DNA from: JBASTI01 sp964374025
GTDB taxonomy: Bacteria; Patescibacteriota; Minisyncoccia; Spechtbacterales; HO2-43-30
NCBI GenBank assembly: GCA_964374025.1
Contig: CAYJWU010000003.1
Location: 1 to 48,075, forward strand
Length of the DNA: 48,075 nucleotides
Reading direction: 5' to 3'
Positions within the stretch are counted from its first letter, which is position 1. Each line of letters begins with the position of its first letter. Position numbers and translations under genes: made by a program. Positions 32,988 to 40,195 of the stretch are shown piece by piece. The notes under the pieces were generated by a model that was not told the DNA's origin, did not search any database, and saw nothing but the letters and a program-made list of their open reading frames with translations.

Positions 32988-33457
32988 TCTTGCTTTTCCT
33001 GCCTGCCGGCAGGCAGGTCTTCTTTTTTCCTAAACCAATGTTCAATGTCAATTCTGCGCAGTATAACTATAACAATAAATGCCATCGCGCACGCGACCGC
33101 CGCGACCGCGTACATCCCTGCCCCAACCGCCATGCCAATCGCGGCGCTTACCCACAAACCCGAAGCAGTTGTAAGCCCCTCCACCCTGACGCCTCTGAAG
33201 ATAATCACGCCCGCTCCGAGAAATCCGATGCCCGTTACAATTTGGGCGGCCACGCGGGATGGATCGAAGTCCCCTGCGCCGGTGTTGGAAAAGCCGTATT
33301 TTGAAATTATCGTAAATGTAGCCGCGCCAAGGCTAACAAGCGCGTACGTGCGCATGCCGGCGGGTTTGCCTATAAATTCCCGCTCAATGCCAAGAATGAG
33401 CCCAAGCAAAGTTGCAAGGACCAGTTGAAAGATTATTTCTGTATCAGAGAATGTCAT
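32984..33457 (-). CDS. MgtC/SapB-family membrane protein
   Basis: Membrane protein of 157 residues with the MgtC signature: GLILGIEREFIGKPAGMRTYALVSLGAA (read in two parts, helices 1-2), then GIGFLGAGVIIFR and VEGLTTASGLWVSAAIGMAVG. The soluble C-terminal domain of classical MgtC is absent, giving the short SapB-like form. The last residues (DLPAGRQEKQE) come from a CCTGCC palindrome at 32999-33018, so the natural C-terminus has been rewritten. Coupled by ATGA overlaps to the LOG gene upstream and the permease gene downstream. Confidence 0.88.
   Translation of the reverse strand: MTFSDTEIIFQLVLATLLGLILGIEREFIGKPAGMRTYALVSLGAATFTIISKYGFSNTGAGDFDPSRVAAQIVTGIGFLGAGVIIFRGVRVEGLTTASGLWVSAAIGMAVGAGMYAVAAVACAMAFIVIVILRRIDIEHWFRKKEDLPAGRQEKQE
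32999..33018. repeat. Perfect 20-bp CCTGCC palindrome at mgtC 3' end
   Basis: CCTGCCTGCCGGCAGGCAGG, a perfect palindrome, encodes LPAGRQ near the mgtC C-terminus. It belongs to the same family as the repeats at 9367-9412 and within 25636-25723. Confidence 0.9.
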
Positions 33458-33999
33458 GCTTTTTCTTCCTCGATAAGCTTTATGACCTTTTCAACAAGGT
33501 TTTTCGGGTCGCTATCGTAAACAATCTTTCCAGAACCCCTGTGCATTTTCGGGATAAGCTCTTCTATAATATCCGCCGTCCCGCCCGTTCCCTGTAGCAC
33601 TCCCATCGGCTTTTCATCCTCAAAGGCAATGCTGAATTCATTGAGGGTGCCCATCCTGCCGCACGCAAAAATTACCGCGTCTGAAGAGCGGGTCAAGAGC
33701 AAATTTCTTCCGGAATAATTAAAACCGGTATATATAATCAGGTCAAAAAAATCTATCGGTAATTTGTATTTACTGATATGCTCTTTTTCCGAAGCCGCGG
33801 GAGAAAGCCCTATGGATATTCCGCCCTCGTCTTTCGCGCCAATCGCCGCCCAATAAGGTATACCCGTTGTGGCTCCGGTAACCAAAACAGCGCCTTGGCG
33901 AACTATCTCTCTTCCCAATTCTTTTGCCGCTTCAAGAGAATTAGGCCCACAATGATTTGTTTCTGCTGCGCCTGATACGCAGATTTTATGTTTAGTCAT
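33454..33999 (-). CDS. LOG-family (lysine decarboxylase-like, TIGR00725-type) protein
   Basis: Rossmann-fold protein of 181 residues of the LOG/TIGR00725 group. Visible: ICVSGAAETNHCG, a nucleotide-binding turn LVTGATTGIPYWAAIGA, and the late DAVIFACGRMGTLNEFSIAFE, which corresponds to the PGGxGTxxE motif of LOG but is altered (GRMGTLNE). LOG enzymes release cytokinin bases; bacterial relatives cleave nucleoside monophosphates. The start at 33999 is chosen because GGTGAT precedes it; a longer frame would run 57 codons through the 133-bp inverted-repeat element. Confidence 0.78.
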   Translation of the reverse strand: MTKHKICVSGAAETNHCGPNSLEAAKELGREIVRQGAVLVTGATTGIPYWAAIGAKDEGGISIGLSPAASEKEHISKYKLPIDFFDLIIYTGFNYSGRNLLLTRSSDAVIFACGRMGTLNEFSIAFEDEKPMGVLQGTGGTADIIEELIPKMHRGSGKIVYDSDPKNLVEKVIKLIEEEKA

Positions 34000-34016
34000 A
34001 TTATTATCACCCGTTC

Positions 34017-34149
34017 TCAAATGATGCGAGGGTAGAATATCCGACACAAAATGTAGGTGGGTTCCCGCAGTGCCCCGCCAAGGCGGGATACGATTGAGGA
34101 TCCCTGTCGAATAATTTTGATCCGAATTCATACTCCCCGCATCATTTGA
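34017..34149. repeat. 133-bp inverted-repeat (MITE-like) element
   Basis: Terminal inverted repeats TCAAATGATGCG (34017-34028) and its complement (34138-34149), extending imperfectly inward (AGGGTAGAAT against ATTCATACTCCC). The core holds a CCCGCCAAGGCGGG hairpin. Lies between ndk and the LOG gene and would form part of the LOG gene leader. Confidence 0.8.
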
Positions 34150-34166
34150 AAAAGGGCGCAGAATTT

Positions 34167-34754
34167 TCAAAACATAATATCCTCCTCGGCCCTCTTATAC
34201 TCATGAATTTCTTCCGGCCCAAACCAATGTTTTAGCTCATGTGCCGCCTCTGACTGATCTCCCGATGCGTGCACGACATTGTGAATTGCCCGCTTTCCCA
34301 CATTCGCGAGCGTTGGCGAGTCCACTGAAAAATCCCCTCTTATCGTCCCCATCTCTGCCATGGCAGGAATGGTTTTACCGACTATTTTACGCACCATGTC
34401 AACAGCATGAATCCCCTGCACCACCATCGCGACCATGGGGCCGGAGGTTAAAAATTCCACATTCCACTCTGCGACCTTCTTTCCTATCTCGAGCGCGTCA
34501 TCCGTGCCTATTTCTTTTACTGGATCCTTGCCGTATTGTTTGTAATTTTGAAGTGTCTTTTCTCCCATTCCGCGAAGCCACTCTTCCGTGTTTGGATAGT
34601 GGCTATGGGCATGTTCGCGGCTCGCTATTATCATTTTAAGGGCAATAATTTTAAGTCCGCGCGACTCAAAACGCCTTATCGCTTCTCCGACAAGTCCCCG
34701 TTTTACGCCGTCCGGCTTTATTAAAACTACTGTTTTTTCTTCTTTTGGATTCAT
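34167..34754 (-). CDS. ndk: Nucleoside diphosphate kinase, long form
   Basis: Ndk of 195 residues, which equilibrates nucleoside di- and triphosphates by a phosphohistidine intermediate. TVVLIKPDGVKRGLVGEAIRRFE opens the protein; GPMVAMVVQG and the active-site NVVHASGD (catalytic His) follow. The usual length is 130-150; here about 45 extra residues (HSHYPNTEEWLRGMGEKTLQ and following) replace the short loop after strand 2, giving the long variant. The start at 34754 is chosen because homology begins at MNPKEEKTVV; it overlaps the upstream stop closely. Confidence 0.93.
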   Translation of the reverse strand: MNPKEEKTVVLIKPDGVKRGLVGEAIRRFESRGLKIIALKMIIASREHAHSHYPNTEEWLRGMGEKTLQNYKQYGKDPVKEIGTDDALEIGKKVAEWNVEFLTSGPMVAMVVQGIHAVDMVRKIVGKTIPAMAEMGTIRGDFSVDSPTLANVGKRAIHNVVHASGDQSEAAHELKHWFGPEEIHEYKRAEEDIMF

Positions 34755-34755
34755 A

Positions 34756-35637
34756 TTAAAATGAATTGCCATTTGTTATTAATAATACATTTCCCTCCGT
34801 ATCCGTCCTTCTGATCTTTATACCATATTTTTCCATCATTTGTAAAATTGCCTCATGCGGATGGCCGTATGTATTATTGATGCCGCTGGATATTACCGCT
34901 ATTTTGGGATTTACTTTTTCTAAAAACAATTCGGACGAAGAAGTTTTACTGCCGTGATGCGCGACTTTCAAAACATCAGACTCAATACGCAGGTTTTGCT
35001 CAATTATTTTATATTCTGCCTGCCGTTCAATGTCCCCGGTAAAGAGAAAACTGTCATCGCCGTAGACTAGACGGATTACAAGAGAAAAATCATTTTGGCG
35101 CTCTAATTTTTGGGGGCCCGGCATATTTACAGGAGACAAAATCTCAAAAAAAGCAGAGCCGGAAAGCGTAAACCGCATGCCATACTCACCCACCAGCACC
35201 TCCGCGTTTTCGCTATCTACGGCCTCTTTCCATTTTTTAAATGTTTTTGTTTCAGATTCTATTCCATTCCAAATTATTGTCGCGACATCGTAATATTCCA
35301 GCACCGCTCCAAGCCCGCCGATATGATCCAACTCTCCATGAGTCGCGATTACGATATCAATGCTTCTGTCCCAAAACGGCATTACAGAATTAAGATTTTC
35401 AAGAACTTTGTTGTTTGGCCCGCCATCAATCAAAATCTGCCGGCCTGCAGGCGTCTCAATAAAAATCGCGTCCCCTTGGCCAACGTCAAAAAAATAAACT
35501 TTAAGCTCATTGGACTTAGCGCTCGCGAAAACAGCTATCCACGAAAGCGCCGCAACCACCAAACATATCCCAACCAATGTCCATTTTTGAGTTAGTTTAT
35601 GGTAAATATGATTAAGTGATGACTTGAACCGTTTCAT
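34756..35637 (-). CDS. ComEC C-terminal-like MBL-fold protein
   Basis: Protein of 293 residues with one N-terminal TM helix (WTLVGICLVVAALSWIAVFA) and an extracytoplasmic metallo-beta-lactamase domain as in the C-terminal part of ComEC: VYFFDVGQGDAIFIETP, ILIDGGP, ATHGELDHIGGLGAVLEYY (HxxxDH), LLFTGDIE and LKVAHHGSKTSSSELF. ComEC's MBL domain is thought to degrade the non-transported DNA strand. It directly follows the ComEC channel gene by two nt, so the two halves are encoded separately. Confidence 0.88.
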   Translation of the reverse strand: MKRFKSSLNHIYHKLTQKWTLVGICLVVAALSWIAVFASAKSNELKVYFFDVGQGDAIFIETPAGRQILIDGGPNNKVLENLNSVMPFWDRSIDIVIATHGELDHIGGLGAVLEYYDVATIIWNGIESETKTFKKWKEAVDSENAEVLVGEYGMRFTLSGSAFFEILSPVNMPGPQKLERQNDFSLVIRLVYGDDSFLFTGDIERQAEYKIIEQNLRIESDVLKVAHHGSKTSSSELFLEKVNPKIAVISSGINNTYGHPHEAILQMMEKYGIKIRRTDTEGNVLLITNGNSF

Positions 35638-35639
35638 AA

Positions 35640-36833
35640 TTATCTTTCCAGCTTAAAATATTTTATACCCCACCACAAAAGCGCAAAATATAAAACTGCG
35701 AGATACCATGGGAATGTTTCCAGCTCAACTATCGCGAACGGGACCGCGGAGCTCCAATCAATTATTTTATACACATAGGTCAAAAACAGCCAGACAGGCC
35801 AAAACGCTATTTGTCCCAATGGCTCAAAAATTATACCGAGGATTCCCGCGAAAAACCCAAACGCGAGAACAAGGCCCAACACCGGCACTATCAGGATATT
35901 TGTAAAAAAAGATATCACCGACACTTGTCCGAAACTGTAAGCCAAAACTGGCGCGGTAAAAATTACAGCCGGAAATGTCATCGCGGCGACATTGCGAAGC
36001 TCCATTTTTTTGGGAATCCAGGAGAATTTTTCAAGAAACCATGGCGAGAGCTTTGCGATGCCAAGGGTCGCGAGAAACGATAATTGAAAGCCGATATCAA
36101 ATTTCAAAAGCAATGGGTTGAACGCAAGCATAATGACTGCCGCGATAATAAGCAGGCGCTGGGCCTCGGAGATACGGCCTATTTTTTCCGCAAAGAGCAG
36201 AATCGCGCCCATTATTCCCGCGCGCATTGCCGAGGGAGGCGCGCCGACCATGATGATAAAAAGGATAATAGTTATAAGCGCGAAATAAAACGCTTGCCCC
36301 CGCCACATTCCCAAAATTAGACCGAGACCTATAAGCATATGCGCCAAAATCATCACATTCATTCCTGAAATTGCAGTTATATGCCTTGTGCCGGATCTAT
36401 TTAATTTATCCCGAAGTTCATAAGACATCCTGTCTTTCTCTTCTTTCTCTCCGAGCATCATCGAGCTAAGAAGAGAACTCTGCGGCGGAGAAAGCGCGGA
36501 GTCTATACTTTCGCGGAGTTTGTCTCTAAAATCCCCCAGAACAGAGTACGCAATATGTTCACCCTGCCTGCTCGCCTGTTCTTTTTTGTAATAATCCAGA
36601 GTATCTTCCGGCCGCTCAAACAGTTGATGCCGGTAGATCCCAGCCGCAAAAATAAACAAACAAAATCCCGCAAAAACTATTCTTTTATTCTTTTTCCAAA
36701 ACACCGAAATTAATGATAATCCTAAAACAAAGAATACCGGCGCAGTGAGCTCGTGCGCTAAAACTAAAGAATTTGTGGCAACTCCTCCAAGAAATGAAAG
36801 GCATATATACATAAAAATGCGTGAAGCTCTCAT
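35640..36833 (-). CDS. comEC: ComEC/Rec2 channel protein (competence domain only)
   Basis: Membrane protein of 397 residues corresponding to the central competence domain of ComEC, which conducts single-stranded DNA across the cytoplasmic membrane. Diagnostic are LNRSGTRHITAISGMNVMIL (HLxAISGxH-like) at about 140-160 and PPSAMRAGIMGAILLFAEKIGR (PSxxRA motif). About ten TM helices. The N-terminal OB domain is minimal and the MBL domain is in the next gene. DNA uptake is a plausible source of nucleotides for a CPR cell. The operon continues to ndk. Confidence 0.92.
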   Translation of the reverse strand: MRASRIFMYICLSFLGGVATNSLVLAHELTAPVFFVLGLSLISVFWKKNKRIVFAGFCLFIFAAGIYRHQLFERPEDTLDYYKKEQASRQGEHIAYSVLGDFRDKLRESIDSALSPPQSSLLSSMMLGEKEEKDRMSYELRDKLNRSGTRHITAISGMNVMILAHMLIGLGLILGMWRGQAFYFALITIILFIIMVGAPPSAMRAGIMGAILLFAEKIGRISEAQRLLIIAAVIMLAFNPLLLKFDIGFQLSFLATLGIAKLSPWFLEKFSWIPKKMELRNVAAMTFPAVIFTAPVLAYSFGQVSVISFFTNILIVPVLGLVLAFGFFAGILGIIFEPLGQIAFWPVWLFLTYVYKIIDWSSAVPFAIVELETFPWYLAVLYFALLWWGIKYFKLER

Positions 36834-36881
36834 ACTAATACAGGATAGAGAAACGCCCTAATTTTTGCAATAAATTTACAA

Positions 36882-36917
36882 CAAAAACGGCTCAACTGGA
36901 ACCTCCCAGTGAGCCGT
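36882..36917 (-). terminator. Terminator-like hairpin after small membrane-protein genes
   Basis: Minus strand: ACGGCTCACTGG pairs with CCAGTTGAGCCGT (one bulge), followed by TTTTTG. A near-identical hairpin occurs at 39148-39176, so it is also a small repeat. Confidence 0.65.
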
Positions 36918-36947
36918 CGCATGCAACAGCAGTGAAATTTGGCTATT

Positions 36948-37082
36948 TTAACCGCTCGTAGCGCACTCCCGCTTCTCCACTGCGTTCTTCCACGCTCGTT
37001 TAACCTTTCTCTTGACAACCAAATAGTAGCCAACCAAAATCCCCGTAAGGCCAATTATGGTGGAAATTAAAAACTGAACCAT
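36948..37082 (-). CDS. Small single-TM protein, 44 residues
   Basis: Open frame overlapping the 3' end of the preceding gene by 16 nt: one TM helix (FLISTIIGLTGILVGYYLVV) followed by a basic cytoplasmic tail (KRKVKRAWKNAVEKRE). The topology, tight overlap and terminator just downstream argue for a real gene; there is no strong SD, so translation would rely on coupling. Function unknown. Confidence 0.45.
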   Translation of the reverse strand: MVQFLISTIIGLTGILVGYYLVVKRKVKRAWKNAVEKRECATSG

Positions 37083-37636
37083 ATCTTAACTAATATAAAA
37101 ATTCCCATAAAAAAGCCCGCGAGTGATAGCAAGGCGATGAATCGAGTAAAAACCCTTGAGATTGGAAACCTTATCAGCCATTCCTCGAAAAACCATAGGC
37201 TTCGAAAATATGGATCTTCTCCGAATTTCTTTTTCAATCCCACTATCATATCTGTCTCGGAAAATTCTTTTTCGTTTCTTTGCGGCATAGAGTACAAGGG
37301 GTGTCTTTTGGAAATGTCATAGATGTTATCGACACTTCTGGAATCACCCTGAAACTGTTCGTCCATGGCATTAATCTTTTTCTGTATCCAGATCGCGTAA
37401 GCATGTTCTTTAAGAAACTTCAGCAGCAATAAAAAAAGAGTAACTGCCGCAAAAATTAAAATTATAGCGTTGTTTTCATGCGTCCAAAAGTCTTCCCCGC
37501 CCCAGTCAATCTTTGACAAAACCCAACCGATAATAATCAAAAACGCACCAGCGATTGTCCAGACTTTTGTGTCGTAATGTCTGGAAGCTGCATGTAATTC
37601 TTTATAGTAGTCATTTTTTATTTGTTCGGAGGACAT
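37067..37636 (-). CDS. Membrane protein of unknown function
   Basis: Protein of 189 residues, with TM helices at about 27-43 (WTIAGAFLIIIGWVLSKI), 55-75 (NAIILIFAAVTLFLLLLKFL) and 162-185 (FIALLSLAGFFMGIFILVKIW), and a soluble charged segment between the second and third. I recognise no family. The gene begins about 570 nt upstream of the terminator and probably forms a two-gene unit with the 44-residue protein. It is adjacent to but separated (75 nt) from the restriction endonuclease gene. Confidence 0.6.
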   Translation of the reverse strand: MSSEQIKNDYYKELHAASRHYDTKVWTIAGAFLIIIGWVLSKIDWGGEDFWTHENNAIILIFAAVTLFLLLLKFLKEHAYAIWIQKKINAMDEQFQGDSRSVDNIYDISKRHPLYSMPQRNEKEFSETDMIVGLKKKFGEDPYFRSLWFFEEWLIRFPISRVFTRFIALLSLAGFFMGIFILVKIWFSF

Positions 37637-37711
37637 AGGTGTCTAAATATTGGATAAAGCTTTAAAGCTCTCAGGGAATACTGCGACTTGACTTCTGAAT
37701 CGTTTCCAAAA

Positions 37712-38236
37712 TTACATGGGCACAGGCAACCCTATTTTCTGCAACGGCAGATAGTTAAAGTAATAAAAACATCCGTTTATTGAAATAATATAATCTAGTA
37801 CATCCTTGTATGCCGGCTTCTTAAACCAGTCGCTTAAAATATAAATGTACTGCACTTCAACATTTAGCGGAGATAGAAGTTTTCTATATTGTTTGATTTT
37901 GAAATCACAAGTTTGCAATTTTTCGTCTGTGGACCCGGCCACTTTTTGAAATTTTATTTCGAGAATGAAGAAAGTATTGTTAATAACAACAAATATCGCG
38001 TCGTCCGGTAAAAGCTTCTTGGAAATAAAATTTTTGTAATCTATCCCGTTTTCTCTTAAATATTTATACAGTCCACCCCCCTTGAAGGACAAGGCGACCT
38101 CTACGCCGTTGTAAAATATAACGTTTCCTTTAACGCTATAATTTTTCTGCATTTTTATAAAAGTTAAAAAATCTACTTTGCCCTCAAAGTAAAATCCTGT
38201 TTTTGTATTTGCCCCGCCTATTCCTCCCTTTTTCAT
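37712..38236 (-). CDS. Type II restriction endonuclease, PD-(D/E)XK fold
   Basis: Protein of 174 residues immediately downstream of a DNA methyltransferase. The nuclease site is PDD (77-79) followed after a strand by EIK (93-95), and there is an upstream FYFEGKVD that may supply the helix glutamate. The opening GGANTKTGFYFE is probably specific to the restriction-enzyme family, but I cannot name the recognition site. It would cleave unmodified DNA, with host sites protected by the methyltransferase encoded four nt upstream. GC content is lower than neighbouring housekeeping genes, consistent with transfer. Confidence 0.78.
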   Translation of the reverse strand: MKKGGIGGANTKTGFYFEGKVDFLTFIKMQKNYSVKGNVIFYNGVEVALSFKGGGLYKYLRENGIDYKNFISKKLLPDDAIFVVINNTFFILEIKFQKVAGSTDEKLQTCDFKIKQYRKLLSPLNVEVQYIYILSDWFKKPAYKDVLDYIISINGCFYYFNYLPLQKIGLPVPM

Positions 38237-38240
38237 AAAA

Positions 38241-39110
38241 TTAATTTACTTTAGTTTTTAATTCGCGAAAACGTTTCTTAGAAAGTTCCAGATATTCTTT
38301 TTCCGTATCCATGCCGACAAATTTTCTGCCATCAATATACGCTGCGAGTCCGGTTGTTGAGCTGCCGGTGAATGGATCTAATACTATATCCCCTTTGTTT
38401 GTACTTGCCAAGACTACATGCCTAAGCAAATCCAGCGGTTTCTGTGTCGGGTGCTTGCCGAAGTGCTTTTCCCAAGCATGTGGCGTGCCCAAGGCCCAAA
38501 CAGAACGCATTTGTTTTCCTTTTTCGTGTAAAATTTCATAAAAGTCATCTGTTTTACAGTGTGCGCATTTTATTTTTTTCCTGTAATTATTTTCCCATCC
38601 AACCATAGTTCGATAATTAAAAGTGTGCCTCGCCTTTTTATTTTTTCTCGCCCAAAGAAGGGTCTCGTGGCTTGCTGTAAAAAAACGACAGCTAAGATTT
38701 GGCGAGGCATTAGGCTTGAACCACGAAATATCATTTAGAATATGGCAGCCCGACTTCTGCAATGCAAAGCCACATTGATAAATAGAGTGATAAGTGCCGC
38801 TTATCCAAATAGTCCCATGAGGTTTGAGAACTCGCCTGCATGCCTCGATCCACCGCTGATGGAAATCAAAATCTGCATCCAATCCTTTGCTGCGATCCCA
38901 ATTGCCCTTGTTTACACTTACGCGTCGGCCGGCGTGAACTGTAAATCCCCCATTTGAAAGATTGTAGGGGGGGTCTGCGAATATCATATCTATAGAATTT
39001 TCCGGCAGCTTACTAAGCAATTCCAAGCTATCCCCGTGATACAAAACAAAGTTATCTTCGCTGAAATAGGGATTGCCTAGATTTGATAAAATTTTTTGCT
39101 CGGAAGCCAT
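38241..39110 (-). CDS. DNA adenine/cytosine-N4 methyltransferase (beta class)
   Basis: Protein of 289 residues with beta-class order: motif IV DPPYNLS near residue 46, a target-recognition region, then the AdoMet-binding motif DPFTGSSTTG near residue 246 preceded by HPTQKPLDLL. A CAHC pair at about residue 185 lies in the middle, in the target-recognition region. It should methylate the exocyclic amine of A (or C) and protect against the nuclease encoded downstream. Together the two genes form a compact type II R-M system, both on the minus strand. Confidence 0.9.
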   Translation of the reverse strand: MASEQKILSNLGNPYFSEDNFVLYHGDSLELLSKLPENSIDMIFADPPYNLSNGGFTVHAGRRVSVNKGNWDRSKGLDADFDFHQRWIEACRRVLKPHGTIWISGTYHSIYQCGFALQKSGCHILNDISWFKPNASPNLSCRFFTASHETLLWARKNKKARHTFNYRTMVGWENNYRKKIKCAHCKTDDFYEILHEKGKQMRSVWALGTPHAWEKHFGKHPTQKPLDLLRHVVLASTNKGDIVLDPFTGSSTTGLAAYIDGRKFVGMDTEKEYLELSKKRFRELKTKVN

Positions 39111-39147
39111 TTGTTTTTATTATTACCTATCTCCCATAAAATTTCAA

Positions 39148-39176
39148 ACGGCTCACTGGATTTCCCAGTGAGCCGT
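39148..39176. repeat. Second copy of the CGGCTCACTGG hairpin
   Basis: ACGGCTCACTGGA and CCAGTGAGCCGT form a 12-bp stem, matching the hairpin at 36887-36917. Here it lies upstream of the methyltransferase gene. The two copies bracket the membrane-protein and R-M genes (37-39 kb). Confidence 0.7.
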
Positions 39177-39215
39177 TGTCGCAAAATAGACCTCAAATAA
39201 GCCATTTTATATACT

Positions 39216-39241
39216 AAAACCGCTTAAATAAGCGGTTTTTT
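39216..39241. terminator. Bidirectional terminator-like hairpin
   Basis: AAAACCGCTTA faces TAAGCGGTTTT with an A-tract before and a T-tract after, so it can work in both directions. It isolates the R-M genes from the 3D-domain gene promoter. Confidence 0.65.
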
Positions 39242-39263
39242 AATCCAAATATTGACACAACCA

Positions 39264-39292
39264 TTGACGTATTGCGTAGTATATGCTATAAT
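39264..39292 (+). promoter_or_regulatory. Promoter of the 3D-domain gene
   Basis: TTGACG (39264-39269), 17-base spacer, TATAAT (39287-39292). Transcription would start near 39299, giving a leader of about 120 nt. Confidence 0.85.
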
Positions 39293-39298
39293 AGCTTG

Positions 39299-39410
39299 TT
39301 CTCCCAAATTGCGGAGAATTTTTAATTGTTTCCCAAGAGGGCAAGGCCCGATTGGCTAGAAACAATTAACCCTTCCGAAGCCCCGACAAAAAGTCGGGGC
39401 GAAGGAGGGT
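39299..39410 (+). ncRNA. Structured 5' leader of the 3D-domain gene
   Basis: Three consecutive hairpins fill the leader. A: TTCTCC/GGAGAA (39299-39318), followed by TTTTT. B: a perfect 11-bp stem, TTAATTGTTTC (39322-39332) with GAAACAATTAA (39359-39369), topped by CCAA-GA-GGGC-AAG-GCCC-GA-TTGG, which places tandem G-A mismatches symmetrically. C: GCCCCGAC/GTCGGGGC (39380-39400) extended by CCTTC/GAAGG, which would hide part of the SD GAAGGAGG. The layout suggests a cis-regulator, possibly of translation. Confidence 0.55.
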
Positions 39411-39419
39411 ACTCAATTT

Positions 39420-39983
39420 ATGCGAGTTATAAATCAAACTCAAAATCTTACATCCGCGTTTCTTGTTGCGTCCATAGCTTTTACGCTTATTACTCCCCAA
39501 ACCACCGGGGTATCTTTGGATATTCGGGAGCCCGAAATTCTCGCCGAAACGAGTGGATTCCAATTTACGGACCCGCCATTTGCCGAGCCAACTTTTCTTG
39601 CATTCAAGGAATATACAGAGCATATTACGGTGCAAGACACCGGGTTCCTTGCGATTAAAAATCCGCCCAATAAAAAGCAGGTGGTGGTTTCGCGTATGTG
39701 GCTTTTTATAACGGCATATTCCTCAACGCCAGACCAGACAGACGACACGCCGTTTATTACGGCGTCAGGAAGTCATGTGCGCGACGGAGTGGTAGCGGCA
39801 AACTTTTTGCCTATTGGCACAAAAATCCGCTTCCCTACCATGTACGGAAACAAGGTGTTTATTGTAGAGGACCGTATGAACTCGCGATATACTTATCGGG
39901 TAGACATATGGATGAGAACGCGCGAAGAAGCAAAACAATTCGGCCTCCGCAACCTGCCGATAGAAATTATCAGAGAAATCTAA
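39420..39983 (+). CDS. 3D-domain (RlpA-like barrel) secreted protein
   Basis: Protein of 187 residues with an N-terminal signal or anchor (SAFLVASIAFTLITPQTTG), a linker of about 60 residues, and a C-terminal 3D domain: FITAYSSTPDQTDDTPFITASG, GVVAANFLPIGTKIRFP and VEDRMNSRYTYRVDIWM. The three conserved Asp that name the domain lie in the DDT, EDR and VDIW segments. 3D domains occur in lytic transglycosylase-like enzymes, so peptidoglycan remodelling outside the cell is expected. GAAGGAGG nine bases before the ATG confirms the start. Confidence 0.88.
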   Translation: MRVINQTQNLTSAFLVASIAFTLITPQTTGVSLDIREPEILAETSGFQFTDPPFAEPTFLAFKEYTEHITVQDTGFLAIKNPPNKKQVVVSRMWLFITAYSSTPDQTDDTPFITASGSHVRDGVVAANFLPIGTKIRFPTMYGNKVFIVEDRMNSRYTYRVDIWMRTREEAKQFGLRNLPIEIIREI

Positions 39984-40010
39984 AACCCCTCGCAACTTGC
40001 GCGGGGTTTT
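39983..40010. terminator. Bidirectional terminator between 3D gene and tRNA-Leu
   Basis: AAACCCC-TCGCAA facing TTGCG-CGGGGTTTT with one mismatch, beginning at the stop codon. T-tracts follow on both strands. Confidence 0.75.
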
Positions 40011-40022
40011 AGATTTCTCTGA

Positions 40023-40104
40023 TGCTGGAGGTGGGACTCGAACCCACAAGCCTTGCGGCAGCAGATTTTAAGTCTGCCGTGTATTCCGATTCCACCACTC
40101 CAGC
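40023..40104 (-). tRNA. tRNA-Leu (anticodon UAA)
   Basis: Minus-strand cloverleaf: GCTGGAG with CTCCAGC, discriminator A, D-arm TGGTGGAATCGGAATACAC, anticodon arm GCAGA-CTTAAAA-TCTGC giving UAA, long variable arm TGCCGCAAGGCTT, and T-arm GTGGGTTCGAGTCCCAC. CCA not encoded. Confidence 0.96.
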
Positions 40105-40110
40105 CTTTTG

Positions 40111-40148
40111 AGGCGCCTGGCGGAGTTGAACCGCCGTACAGAGTTTTG
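40111..40148 (-). pseudogene. tRNA-Cys-like 3' half
   Basis: Reads CAAAACTCT, then GTAC, a T-arm GGCGGTTCAACTCCGCC, AGGCGCC and discriminator T, matching the 3' half of tRNA-Cys. It is preceded directly by the 30-base palindrome at 40149-40178, where the anticodon G and the upstream arm should continue. Its partner 5' half lies at 40549-40582. Confidence 0.7.
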
Positions 40149-40178
40149 TCTCGCTATGCGAGATCCCGCGTAGCGGGA
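40149..40178. repeat. 30-base double palindrome, copy 1
   Basis: Two adjacent hairpins: TCCCG-CTACG-CGGGA and TCTCGC-ATA-GCGAGA. Copy 2 at 40519-40548 differs at one base. Both are flanked by AGAGGTCTG and CAAAACTCT, so about 48 bases are shared. Confidence 0.88.
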
Positions 40179-40195
40179 CAGACCTCTGCCCCTTG

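Noticed and set aside
35440..35465. PAGRQ in the ComEC-like MBL protein as another CCTGCC-family insertion
   Set aside because: The DNA is not a clean palindrome and ETPAGRQILIDGG fits the normal ComEC strand pattern (T-P-x-G-x-x-I-L-I-D-G-G), so it is probably native sequence.
36830..37054. A 74-codon minus-strand frame
   Set aside because: It runs through the terminator hairpin and out of frame with the more convincing 44-residue membrane protein.
39299..39323. Attenuator terminator at the start of the 3D-gene leader
   Set aside because: TTCTCC/GGAGAA plus T-tract looks like a terminator, but it begins at the predicted first nucleotide, too early for normal RNA-polymerase termination.
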